NCBI GenBank assembly: GCA_016787575.1
Contig: JAEUUO010000009.1
Coordinates: 186,001-250,000 of the forward strand
DNA length: 64,000 nt
Reading direction: 5' to 3'
Source: Saprospiraceae bacterium
Lineage (GTDB): Bacteria > Bacteroidota > Bacteroidia > Chitinophagales > Saprospiraceae
The position numbers and the translations under genes were made by a program. The notes under the pieces were generated by a model that was not told where the DNA came from, did not search any database, and saw only the letters and a list, made by a program, of their open reading frames with translations. Numbering within the stretch: the stretch's first letter is position 1; every line of letters begins with the position of its first letter. This document shows positions 9,589 through 16,775 of the stretch, in pieces.

Positions 9589-10062
9589 ATGGTTTATACA
9601 AAAACAGTAAAGGTCCCTTTATTCAAACCAGGATTATTACCTCTTGGGTATTTATTGAGTTGTATTTTGATTTTTAGTCAATGCAGGGTACATTTATTAC
9701 CTGAATTTGACTCCTCAATTTTGGAACAAATTGATCAAACAGCTAAGCGGGTTGATAAATTTTATTTAGAATTGTTGGAACTTGATCCCGCTAATATACA
9801 CAAACGTTCCTATTCAAGTTGTAGTGATAGTTACATTGCAATCCAATCCGAATTAAATTCACTTTATATTAAAAATAAAATTCGACCATTAAATAAAAAT
9901 ACCCTGAGCATTATAGAAATTACAAGGAATCTTTGGATAAAATATAAAACCGAACATAAACAAGCGCAAACACTTACCAATGGAATTATTGAGCTGAACA
10001 GACAATCTATGGAAGAGTTGTTTTATACCATGCGGATTGCAGAAAAAGTAAAAAAGCAATAA
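9589..10062 (+). CDS. Hypothetical protein, probable lipoprotein
   Basis: 157 residues and not recognised. It has a basic N-terminus and a hydrophobic stretch (LLPLGYLLSCILIFSQC) with Cys residues that could serve as a lipobox (LLSC fits best). The remainder is mostly alpha-helical and charged, with no catalytic motif. It starts 39 bases after the dioxygenase gene and is followed 18 bases later by another small helical protein, suggesting a shared transcript. The reading frame looks real from its codon use and spacing. Confidence 0.7.
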   Translation: MVYTKTVKVPLFKPGLLPLGYLLSCILIFSQCRVHLLPEFDSSILEQIDQTAKRVDKFYLELLELDPANIHKRSYSSCSDSYIAIQSELNSLYIKNKIRPLNKNTLSIIEITRNLWIKYKTEHKQAQTLTNGIIELNRQSMEELFYTMRIAEKVKKQ

Positions 10063-10080
10063 CAATCAATATTCAATTGT

Positions 10081-10410
10081 ATGGAAACAATTAATATGAA
10101 TGAGGTCATCACTGATATGTTAGCAGCAATGAAATCTTCAGTATCCCATCATTGGAAGGAAATTAAAGAAAGCATGCAGCAATTTTTAGCTGCAAGAAAA
10201 GCACGATTTGAATTATTAGCTGAATTGCGAATTTCAGGTGAATTGAGTCAGGAACATTTTGAATCCCGATTGCAAGATGAAAAGCTTATTGCAGAAGCAG
10301 AGATGCAAGCACTTGAAGTCATTTCTAAAGCTATGGCACAAAATGCAGCAAATGCAGCCATAGATATTTTTCAAAAAGCAGTTGGTGCTGCAATTAAAAC
10401 GGTGTTATAG
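10081..10410 (+). CDS. Hypothetical small helical protein
   Basis: 109 residues and not recognised. It is almost wholly alpha-helical with heptad-like charge patterning (KEIKESMQQFLAARKARFEL) and an Ala-rich C-terminal helix (AANAAIDIFQKAVGAAIKTV) that is amphipathic. There is no signal peptide. It is spaced 18 bases from the likely lipoprotein upstream and is probably co-transcribed with it. The next gene is 204 bases away behind its own putative promoter, so this is likely the end of the unit. Confidence 0.65.
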   Translation: METINMNEVITDMLAAMKSSVSHHWKEIKESMQQFLAARKARFELLAELRISGELSQEHFESRLQDEKLIAEAEMQALEVISKAMAQNAANAAIDIFQKAVGAAIKTVL

Positions 10411-10589
10411 TTTGAATAAATTAAATTCTTAATTTAAAAGCTCGTTTAGTTATTCCATTCATTTATTTAGTAGACAGTTATAAAATCGTCTTTTTTTGAA
10501 TTCGTCTTGAATATGTTGCATTAAATCAGAAATTACCCTAAATTCTAGAATTGAAAAATTGAATTTCTAAAGAATAAATAAATTATTTC

Positions 10590-10597
10590 TAATTTTG
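10590..10597 (+). promoter_or_regulatory. Candidate Bacteroidota -7 box (TAATTTTG) upstream of SRPBCC gene
   Basis: TAATTTTG is an exact TAnnTTTG match ending 17 bases before ATG 10615. That would place transcription initiation about 10 bases before the start codon. No good -33 TTTG is seen at the usual spacing. The rest of the 204-base gap (10411-10614) is AT-rich with no gene. Confidence 0.4.
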
Positions 10598-10614
10598 AGA
10601 CCTTTATTTAAATT

Positions 10615-11034
10615 ATGGAAAAAATAGTTATTGAAGTCAAAGTAACAGTAAGTTCAAATCTTGATAAAGTGTGGGAATACTGGAATTCACCTGAGCATAT
10701 CGTAAACTGGAATTTTGCTTCTGATGAATGGTGTGCACCTCGTGCTGAGGTAAATTTAAAGCCGGGTGGACATTTTGTTTGCAGGATGGAATCTAAGGAT
10801 GGAAGTATGGGTTTTGATTTTATTGGAGTTTATGATGTAATTAAACCGCTGGAACTTATAGAGTACACTTTAGAAGATAATCGAAAAGTTAGTATAGAAT
10901 TTTTAGAAGGAGCAGGTGGAATTCAAGTTATAGAGAAATTTGAAGCTGAAAGTGAGAATGCTATCGAATTACAACAAGCGGGTTGGCAAGCCATTTTAAA
11001 TAATTTTAAACGGTACGTAGAATCCAAATCATAA
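10615..11034 (+). CDS. SRPBCC / AHSA1-domain protein
   Basis: 139 residues matching the Activator of Hsp90 ATPase homologue 1-like (START/Bet v1) fold. It has the N-terminal VSSNLDKVWEYWNSPEHIVN segment, the WCAPRAEVNLKPGGHF motif and a final long helix containing GWQAILNNFKRYVES. The fold forms a hydrophobic ligand cavity. Single-domain bacterial members are of mostly unknown function. It is followed 16 bases later by a VOC protein, a very common pairing in Bacteroidota. A second AHSA1 paralogue lies at 12653-13075. Confidence 0.9.
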   Translation: MEKIVIEVKVTVSSNLDKVWEYWNSPEHIVNWNFASDEWCAPRAEVNLKPGGHFVCRMESKDGSMGFDFIGVYDVIKPLELIEYTLEDNRKVSIEFLEGAGGIQVIEKFEAESENAIELQQAGWQAILNNFKRYVESKS

Positions 11035-11050
11035 TATTTAAAAAACAAAA

Positions 11051-11476
11051 ATGTCAGATCAATTGTATCCTTGCCTGTGGTTTGATGGAAACGCAAAAGA
11101 AGCAGCTACTTTTTATTGTAGTATTTTTAAAGATGGTAAAATTACAACAGACACTCCTATGGTTGTGAATTTTGAGATTATGGGAAAAAAATTTATGGGA
11201 CTTAATGCAGGACCCATGTTTAAGTTTAATGAAGCCATTTCATTTGTTATAGAATGTGATACGCAGCAGCAAATTGATTATTATTGGGAACAATTGACTA
11301 ATGATGGAGGACTAGAAGTTGAATGTGGTTGGTTAAAAGATAAATTTGGCCTATCCTGGCAAGTAGTTCCAAGAATCTTAGGCACTCTAATGAATGATCC
11401 TCAAAAGGCAGCTCAGGTTTTAGCAGTAATCATGAAAACCAAGAAGTTCAATTTGGAAGAGCTGCTGGCAATATGA
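11051..11476 (+). CDS. VOC family protein (PhnB / 3-demethylubiquinone methyltransferase-like fold)
   Basis: 141 residues. LYPCLWFDGNAKEAATFYCS is the canonical PhnB-type VOC start, and GGLEVECGWLKDKFGLSWQV is the closing signature. The fold is a glyoxalase-like beta-alpha-beta pair. Automated naming as a methyltransferase is usually wrong for this group. It is probably co-transcribed with the SRPBCC gene 16 bases upstream. The substrate is unknown. Confidence 0.9.
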   Translation: MSDQLYPCLWFDGNAKEAATFYCSIFKDGKITTDTPMVVNFEIMGKKFMGLNAGPMFKFNEAISFVIECDTQQQIDYYWEQLTNDGGLEVECGWLKDKFGLSWQVVPRILGTLMNDPQKAAQVLAVIMKTKKFNLEELLAI

Positions 11477-11483
11477 TAAGTAC

Positions 11484-11523
11484 AAATTTCAATTCGTAAT
11501 CCGTAATTGAAAATTCGCAATTG
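11484..11523. repeat. Short word-like intergenic repeat
   Basis: Between two convergent genes lies a stretch built of near-copies of AATTCGTAAT, CCGTAATTG and AATTCGCAATTG. It has partial inverted symmetry, since the CAATT and AATTG ends pair. Such degenerate words are common in Bacteroidota intergenic DNA. It may also act as a bidirectional end-of-transcript structure, which is not proven. Confidence 0.5.
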
Positions 11524-11525
11524 AT

Positions 11526-11969
11526 TCAAACTTCCCATTCATAAAAGTTATGATCTGTATCCAACATGAATCCGGTATTAGGATAAAGAGCATTTCCAAT
11601 TGTATTTGTTTTGGCGGTTTCTAAAGTAAGTGCAACAGCGTTCGTTTCACGTGCAAGTTGTTTCGCGCGATCTATCAATAAAACGGAAATTCCTTGGCTG
11701 CGATATTCTGGATCGATAAAAAGATCATTGAGTAACCAAAGTCTCTTTAGTCTGGTTGAAGAAAACAAAGGGTACAACTGTACAAATCCAGCTATTTTGG
11801 AGTCAATTGTTTCTGCAATGAATATTTCAGATTCGTTGTTACTGATTCGTTCAGTTAAAAATTCTTTGGCAGCATTGAAATCTGTTGGTTTTTTGTAAAA
11901 AATACGATATGCATCAAACAAGAAGGAAAGTGCATCAACATCATGCATTGTAGCTTTTCGTATGTTCAT
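11526..11969 (-). CDS. GNAT family N-acetyltransferase
   Basis: 147 residues, start MNIRKATMHDVDALSFLF. The acetyl-CoA-binding motif A is LNDLFIDPEYRSQGISVLLI, with the RSQGIS loop, followed by an AVALTLETAK strand and the YPNTGFMLDTDHNFYEW C-terminal motif. GNAT enzymes move an acetyl group from acetyl-CoA to an amine; the acceptor here is unknown. The gene converges with the VOC gene and its start lies 1 base from the stop of the upstream membrane protein gene, so the two are likely co-transcribed. Confidence 0.92.
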   Translation of the reverse strand: MNIRKATMHDVDALSFLFDAYRIFYKKPTDFNAAKEFLTERISNNESEIFIAETIDSKIAGFVQLYPLFSSTRLKRLWLLNDLFIDPEYRSQGISVLLIDRAKQLARETNAVALTLETAKTNTIGNALYPNTGFMLDTDHNFYEWEV

Positions 11970-11970
11970 T

Positions 11971-12537
11971 TTAAATTTTATTTACAAATTTAGTATTCCA
12001 ATAATTATTAATATTTGGAATGGCAAGCAATATATGAACAATTGCAAATAAGATGGAACCCGGTAATACCAAACGAACTATTTTTTCAAAATATTTGAAA
12101 TTCAGAACTTGATTAAAATCTGATACCAAGGTAAATTCGTAATCGGAAATATTGATTTTAACTGCTAAAAATACTGCAATCAAAGCAAAGTGAAAACCAT
12201 TGACAAATAAATGCAAAATGTATTCCCATCGGGGAAGTCCTCCCATAAATGCGCGACTGTCTTTCTCTGAAAAAGCATCAATTCCTAAAGCTACTATATC
12301 CAAAAAAACCACCAAACTCCCTGTGATAAATGATATAGCCTGATTGTGGTTTAGAAAAAGAAGGTAGAGAATTATTGGGAAAAAAATGGCCCGAACAGTA
12401 TGTGTTAAATGTTCCAATCTGCTGTCAGCTTGATTTTGAAGTTGATATCTAATAAGGTGCAGGTATAGGCCATCAAACAATGCCAATAGCGCAACCAGTA
12501 TAAGTAAACCTGATAAAATTAGAAAGGACATTTCCAT
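11971..12537 (-). CDS. Hypothetical integral membrane protein
   Basis: 188 residues from the preferred ATG at 12537. The frame extends to 12612, but the second in-frame start better fits a membrane protein beginning MEMSFLILSGLLILVALLAL. About five hydrophobic segments are visible. A conserved-looking loop holds HLIRYQLQNQADSRLEHLTHT, and another WEYILHLFVNGFHFALI. I do not assign a function. It sits immediately upstream of the GNAT gene on the same strand. Confidence 0.75.
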   Translation of the reverse strand: MEMSFLILSGLLILVALLALFDGLYLHLIRYQLQNQADSRLEHLTHTVRAIFFPIILYLLFLNHNQAISFITGSLVVFLDIVALGIDAFSEKDSRAFMGGLPRWEYILHLFVNGFHFALIAVFLAVKINISDYEFTLVSDFNQVLNFKYFEKIVRLVLPGSILFAIVHILLAIPNINNYWNTKFVNKI

Positions 12538-12652
12538 AACAGAGGTAAAAATAGCATAATAAATATTTCCTAGGGTAATAGTCAATTTTTGTTGAAAGTA
12601 AAATTTAAACAAGTTCCAAGACTTAATGTAATTTAGTGCTTTTATAAGGCAT

Positions 12653-13075
12653 ATGATTCAAATAGAAAAGCAATTTCATGCGCCCATTGCCAAGGTTTGG
12701 GATGCTATTACAAACAAGGATACCATGAAAAAATGGTATTTTGACATTGATGATTTCGAATTAAAGTTAGGCCATTCATTCAATTTTTGGGCAGGTCCTC
12801 CAGAGGGTAAAGAATGGCATCATCAATGCATTATCCTCGAATTAATTCCTGAGAAGAAATTAAGTCATAGCTGGACGTATCCAGGTTATGATGGAGAAAC
12901 ATTGGTAAGTTGGGAACTGATTCATATATCTGAAGATATAACACAAATTAAATTTCGTCATGAATTTATCAAACCATTTTCAGATGAAGTTGAAGAATTA
13001 AGACAAGAAAATTTTCAGGAGGGTTGGACTTATATCATCAATATTGGATTGAAGGAGTTTTTGGAAAATGAGTAA
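12653..13075 (+). CDS. SRPBCC / AHSA1-domain protein (second copy)
   Basis: 140 residues. MIQIEKQFHAPIAKVWDAIT, the WYFDIDDFELKLGHSFNFWA segment and the last helix GWTYIINIGLKEFLENE identify the AHSA1 Bet v1-like fold. It is distantly related to the protein at 10615-11034. It is monocistronic, divergent from the membrane-protein gene and convergent with the cupin gene. The ligand is unknown. Confidence 0.88.
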   Translation: MIQIEKQFHAPIAKVWDAITNKDTMKKWYFDIDDFELKLGHSFNFWAGPPEGKEWHHQCIILELIPEKKLSHSWTYPGYDGETLVSWELIHISEDITQIKFRHEFIKPFSDEVEELRQENFQEGWTYIINIGLKEFLENE

Positions 13076-13094
13076 ACTTTTACAAAGCATTTAA

Positions 13095-13646
13095 TCATTT
13101 AATAGGTTTTGGAGCGTTTTTAAATTTTTTATATTTTCCAAAAAGATGTCCGAAGAAATAGGTGAGTGGAATGATAATTTTTCGTACAGGAAGTGGCATT
13201 TCAGCCATTCCATATTCGTTTTTATATTTAACCAACAGATAGGCTGCATCGAAAGCTTCAGGTTGACTTGAACCAGAGTTTCGTTGTGCTGCATACAGGG
13301 TATCTAAAAAAAAGATTAGGCTATTTACAGGTTTAACCCAAGCATCGATAATAAGTTCATCTGATCCTGCATTCCAAAATTTATGCGCAATGTTTTTTTT
13401 GAAAATCACCGATTCTCCTTCAGAATAGTATTTGGCTTCTTCACCGGCAATTTGGCAACCAGCCCTACCTTGTAAAATTGTAAATCCTTCATCTTGTAAA
13501 TAGTGAATATGCATGGCTGGGCCTGCATTTAGTTTGCAACGACCTTCGATCCGGACTTTTGCTCCATCGGGTTCCTGGATAATTTCCTTGAATGTTATTT
13601 TTTCTCCTTGTCCATTTTCAATGGTATGTGGTAAAGTATAGTTCAT
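13095..13646 (-). CDS. Cupin-domain protein
   Basis: 183 residues. A single cupin barrel occupies about residues 25-110: AGPAMHIHYLQDEGFTILQG gives cupin motif 1 (HxH, then E) and KKNIAHKFWNAG motif 2 (H). These would form a metal site. The C-terminal 70 residues are helical and basic, with a hydrophobic patch (IIIPLTYFFGHLFG), perhaps a membrane association. The reaction is unknown. It lies 21 bases after the cytochrome c gene on the same strand, consistent with an operon. Confidence 0.85.
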   Translation of the reverse strand: MNYTLPHTIENGQGEKITFKEIIQEPDGAKVRIEGRCKLNAGPAMHIHYLQDEGFTILQGRAGCQIAGEEAKYYSEGESVIFKKNIAHKFWNAGSDELIIDAWVKPVNSLIFFLDTLYAAQRNSGSSQPEAFDAAYLLVKYKNEYGMAEMPLPVRKIIIPLTYFFGHLFGKYKKFKNAPKPIK

Positions 13647-13667
13647 TTTATACTATTTATAAATTAA

Positions 13668-14660
13668 TTAATGAGATGCAGTTGCGACAGCAGGTATTAC
13701 AGTTTTTTCAATTTTATTTTCAACCGGTTCCAGAGAGTTTAAATATCGATAGATTGCTTTTAAATCCAAGTCATCCATTCTGCTAAAGGCTCCCCAGGGC
13801 ATCGGACTTCCTTTATGTACACGACCGGCTCTAAAACGAGCAACAAACGCATTTTCACCCCAATCTGATATTACTCCAGTTGTTGGATGCGGCGTTAGAT
13901 TTGGGGAGATAAATGCCACGCCCCCACTAAAAGTATCTGCTTCATAATACATGCCACCTGCAAATGGTTTTCCAATTAATTCACCTGTTTTCATGTCCCG
14001 GTTCGTATGACAACCAACACAATCTGCTACAGAATTGGCTAGGTATTTTCCATAACTTATGCTGGTATCCCTGATTATTGATTTGGGTGGATTTCCTTTT
14101 GTGTCTTCAGGTTTTATTAAATTGAATGCTACCAATGCTTTACCAAGAAAAGTCAATTCACTACGTTCAACTTTATGCTTGACAGGAACCTGGGATTTTA
14201 AAAAAGAAACGATTGCTGTTAGATCTTCATCACTCAAATTACGAAAAGACATAAAAGGAGCAATGAAGCGATGATCAGATCCTACCATGTAGCGCAATGT
14301 TCTTGCTATTTCGCTATCGGTTAAATTTCCGATACCGGTTTCTTTATCCGGTGTAATATTTGGCGCACGAAACGTTCCAGGTGGAATTGATAATTCCCAA
14401 CCACCACTTAGAGGAATTAAATCACCTTTTTCAACATCAGAATATTTGTCCATAGGAACATGACAAGTTCCGCAATGTGCTGGCCCATATGCCAGATATT
14501 TGCCACGGGCAATAACTGCAGAATCTGTACTGGCTACAATATTTGGATAAGGCGCTTCAAATGTTTTGTGCCAACTCATTTGAACAAAAATATAAAACGC
14601 AACAATAAGTAAGAATAAGCTAAGCCCAATCCACTTTAAAACCTTGAGTGATTTTTTCAT
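13668..14660 (-). CDS. Membrane-anchored diheme cytochrome c
   Basis: 330 residues. An N-terminal membrane anchor (WIGLSLFLLIVAFYIFV) is followed by two cytochrome c domains with heme motifs CGTCH (Cys63, Cys66, His67) and CVGCH (Cys214, Cys217, His218). PMPWGAF near the C-terminus likely supplies an axial Met. The layout resembles cytochrome subunits of membrane dehydrogenases or electron-transfer partners. No dehydrogenase gene is adjacent; the downstream partner is the cupin gene. The role in periplasmic electron transfer is inferred. Confidence 0.9.
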   Translation of the reverse strand: MKKSLKVLKWIGLSLFLLIVAFYIFVQMSWHKTFEAPYPNIVASTDSAVIARGKYLAYGPAHCGTCHVPMDKYSDVEKGDLIPLSGGWELSIPPGTFRAPNITPDKETGIGNLTDSEIARTLRYMVGSDHRFIAPFMSFRNLSDEDLTAIVSFLKSQVPVKHKVERSELTFLGKALVAFNLIKPEDTKGNPPKSIIRDTSISYGKYLANSVADCVGCHTNRDMKTGELIGKPFAGGMYYEADTFSGGVAFISPNLTPHPTTGVISDWGENAFVARFRAGRVHKGSPMPWGAFSRMDDLDLKAIYRYLNSLEPVENKIEKTVIPAVATASH

Positions 14661-14972
14661 TGGTAGTTGATTTTTATTATTTGAAACATTTTCAATTGCT
14701 GTAACAAAATTGAAATAAATTGTAGATTTTTAAAATAAGCAAATCAGCTGAATTTTGATACGTAGAATTGCGTATTCATCTTGGAATGCTTTTTTTTTGC
14801 ACAATCAGAATCAGAGAATAGTCTATAGTCTTTAGTGAGGAAGGCTGTAGGAAGAATGCTGCAATCTCATTAATTCTAAAATCCTGAGAATCCTGATTCA
14901 GACAAAAGGAGGGAAGCCTAATGCGAAGAAGACTATAGAGAAGAAGTCTTTAGGATCAAATATTGCGAGTTG
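14661..14972. other. 312-base intergenic region with repeated words, no gene
   Basis: No coding frame, tRNA or convincing terminator is seen. Around 14820-14950 are words such as GTCTATAG, GGCTGTAG and GAATGCTGCAAT, plus a repeat of ATCCTGAGAA/ATCCTGATTC. The same words recur after the PorU-like gene (21772-21850), marking a dispersed intergenic repeat. Confidence 0.6.
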
Positions 14973-15602
14973 TTAATGCAATTGCAAATAAACTAACTTT
15001 TTTTCCTGGAAATAGGGTTCAGGAAACTTTTGATGGATATCATAGATTTCAAAATACGCCTTCTTTTTTATATCACGAATTTCTTCAGTGAGGTCTCCGC
15101 CTTTATATGCAATTACTCCATTTGGCAATGCAGTAACTGCAGGTTGCAACAGAAGTGGTTTTGAATACTGAATCAACAGATCTAAACTGCATACTGCACG
15201 ACTTACAATAAAATGAAATTTTTCTCTGCAATCTTCTGCCCTAAGATGCAATGCTTTTAAATTTTTTATACCAAGTTGATCAGCAATTTCATTAACTACT
15301 TTTATTTTTTTACCGGTTCCATCAATTGCAGTAAATTGAATTTCGGGATAATAAATTGCAAGGGGAACGACTGGAAAACCTCCGCCAGTTCCTAGATCCA
15401 ATATTTTACAACTTAAATTCCAGTTTACAAAGGCTGTGATGCTTAGAGAATGCAATACATGATGCAGATAAAATGATTCCATGTCTTTTCTGGAAATGAC
15501 ATTTATTTTTGCATTTTGCTCTTCATACAATGATTTTAATCGGGTGAAAATATCCTTTTGTGCAACCGTTAAATTAGGAAAATAGCGATCAATTGTTTCC
15601 AT
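14973..15602 (-). CDS. rsmG: 16S rRNA (guanine-527-N7)-methyltransferase RsmG
   Basis: 209 residues, the normal length. SAM-binding motif I is ILDLGTGGGFPVVPLAI, and an acidic residue ends the next strand (IQFTAIDGTGKKIKVVNEI). FHFIVSRAVCSLDLLI is the characteristic RsmG motif. The enzyme methylates N7 of G527 in 16S rRNA in the cytoplasm, and its loss gives low-level streptomycin resistance in other bacteria. The glycosyltransferase gene abuts it directly upstream with no gap, so the two are translationally coupled. Confidence 0.95.
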   Translation of the reverse strand: METIDRYFPNLTVAQKDIFTRLKSLYEEQNAKINVISRKDMESFYLHHVLHSLSITAFVNWNLSCKILDLGTGGGFPVVPLAIYYPEIQFTAIDGTGKKIKVVNEIADQLGIKNLKALHLRAEDCREKFHFIVSRAVCSLDLLIQYSKPLLLQPAVTALPNGVIAYKGGDLTEEIRDIKKKAYFEIYDIHQKFPEPYFQEKKLVYLQLH

Positions 15603-16679
15603 TTACCATTGTTTTTTCTGAATCCAAAGAAATGGAAATTGAAGCAATAAATGAAAGAAATATATAATTTGCAGAAAGGGAAAGTAGAGGCAAAGTTCTT
15701 TTTCTTTAAAAATTTTCAATTTATTACAAAATACTGGCCAACTAACAAGTAAATGACAAACATACAACGAAGATGCCATGTAAAAGTTTTTTTGATAAAG
15801 TAAAAAGAGTACGCTTAGATATAAGCCTGCAAATGAACAATAGTAAGTCAGTAACAATAAACTTGAACTAATATTGTAGTGAAGTGATGCAGCATAATGC
15901 CGCCATCTTTGCTTGAAATACCCGAGGTATGTTGATTTGGCATCCGAGTAAATAAACGATTCAGATTCTATGCAATTGCAAGTATTTTTTGAATTGGATT
16001 GTGCGTTGATGAGTAAATCATCGTCTCCATACATAAGTTCGTTTTGCAAAGCATCTGCATTAAAAACTGATTTGTGGTATACCAGGTTTCGTCCGCTACC
16101 CATGTATGGAAATCCAATTTGTGATGCTGATAAATACTGCAAAGCATTAAAACATGATTCAAATCGAATGAATTTATTTAAAAGACCTTGCTTGTATTGA
16201 TACGGTGCATATCCTAGAATGATCTTATCATTTTTTTTACGACTAGCCATCATAGATTTTAGCCAATATTTTCCGGTGGGCCTGCAATCTGCATCTGTAA
16301 ATGCCAACCATTTGTATTTGGCATTGGTTATTCCGGTGGTCAATGCTTGTTTTTTCCCGGCTTTGGTTTTATTATTTTTAAAATAACTGATTTTAGATTC
16401 GGTTTTCTTGGTTTCATAAATCCAGGACTCCAATCCATCTCCTGAGTCGTCATCCACAATCAATAATTCGTATTGAGGATAATCTTGCTCTAAGAACAAT
16501 TTAATGGCCTCTTTAAATACTAAGGATTGATTTCGGATGCAGATTATTACTGAAACCGGAGGCCATTCCGGATCGATTATTTGTCGATAACTATTTTTTA
16601 ACCTATTGTAAATCAATAACCAATATATTGAGAATATTGCCAAACATGAATAAGCTGAATAAACTATGAATGATTCCAC
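15603..16679 (-). CDS. Family 2 glycosyltransferase, membrane-bound
   Basis: 358 residues. An N-terminal membrane segment precedes the GT-A catalytic domain: VSVIICIRNQ, YELLIVDDDSGDG, AFTDADCRPTGKYW (DxD-like), YGDDDLLINA and a (Q)RWRHYAAS motif. Two or three C-terminal membrane helices follow (FLLYQKNFYMASSLYVCHLL and FPFLQIIYFFHLLLQFPFL). It transfers a sugar from a nucleotide donor to a lipid or polysaccharide at the cytoplasmic membrane. Donor and acceptor are unknown. It is upstream of rsmG and divergent from the PorU-like gene. Confidence 0.92.
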   Translation of the reverse strand: MESFIVYSAYSCLAIFSIYWLLIYNRLKNSYRQIIDPEWPPVSVIICIRNQSLVFKEAIKLFLEQDYPQYELLIVDDDSGDGLESWIYETKKTESKISYFKNNKTKAGKKQALTTGITNAKYKWLAFTDADCRPTGKYWLKSMMASRKKNDKIILGYAPYQYKQGLLNKFIRFESCFNALQYLSASQIGFPYMGSGRNLVYHKSVFNADALQNELMYGDDDLLINAQSNSKNTCNCIESESFIYSDAKSTYLGYFKQRWRHYAASLHYNISSSLLLLTYYCSFAGLYLSVLFLLYQKNFYMASSLYVCHLLVSWPVFCNKLKIFKEKELCLYFPFLQIIYFFHLLLQFPFLWIQKKQW

Positions 16680-16732
16680 AGCAATAAAGGTAAAAAAATC
16701 ACCAAGAGCTTAAATATTATAAATAATTGTAA

Positions 16733-16740
16733 TATGTTTG
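16733..16740 (+). promoter_or_regulatory. Candidate -7 box (TATGTTTG) of the PorU-like gene
   Basis: TATGTTTG matches TAnnTTTG and overlaps the upstream in-frame ATG at 16734. If real, transcription would begin a few bases downstream, so translation would have to start at the next ATG (16776), exactly where a clean signal peptide begins. No strong -33 box is seen. Confidence 0.35.
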
Positions 16741-16775
16741 CAGTTGATTATCTACCCAAAAATTCAATTTTCTCT

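Noticed and set aside
14661..14972. A tRNA or small RNA gene in the gap
   Set aside because: No cloverleaf-like pairing or conserved TTCGA loop sequence could be found by eye.
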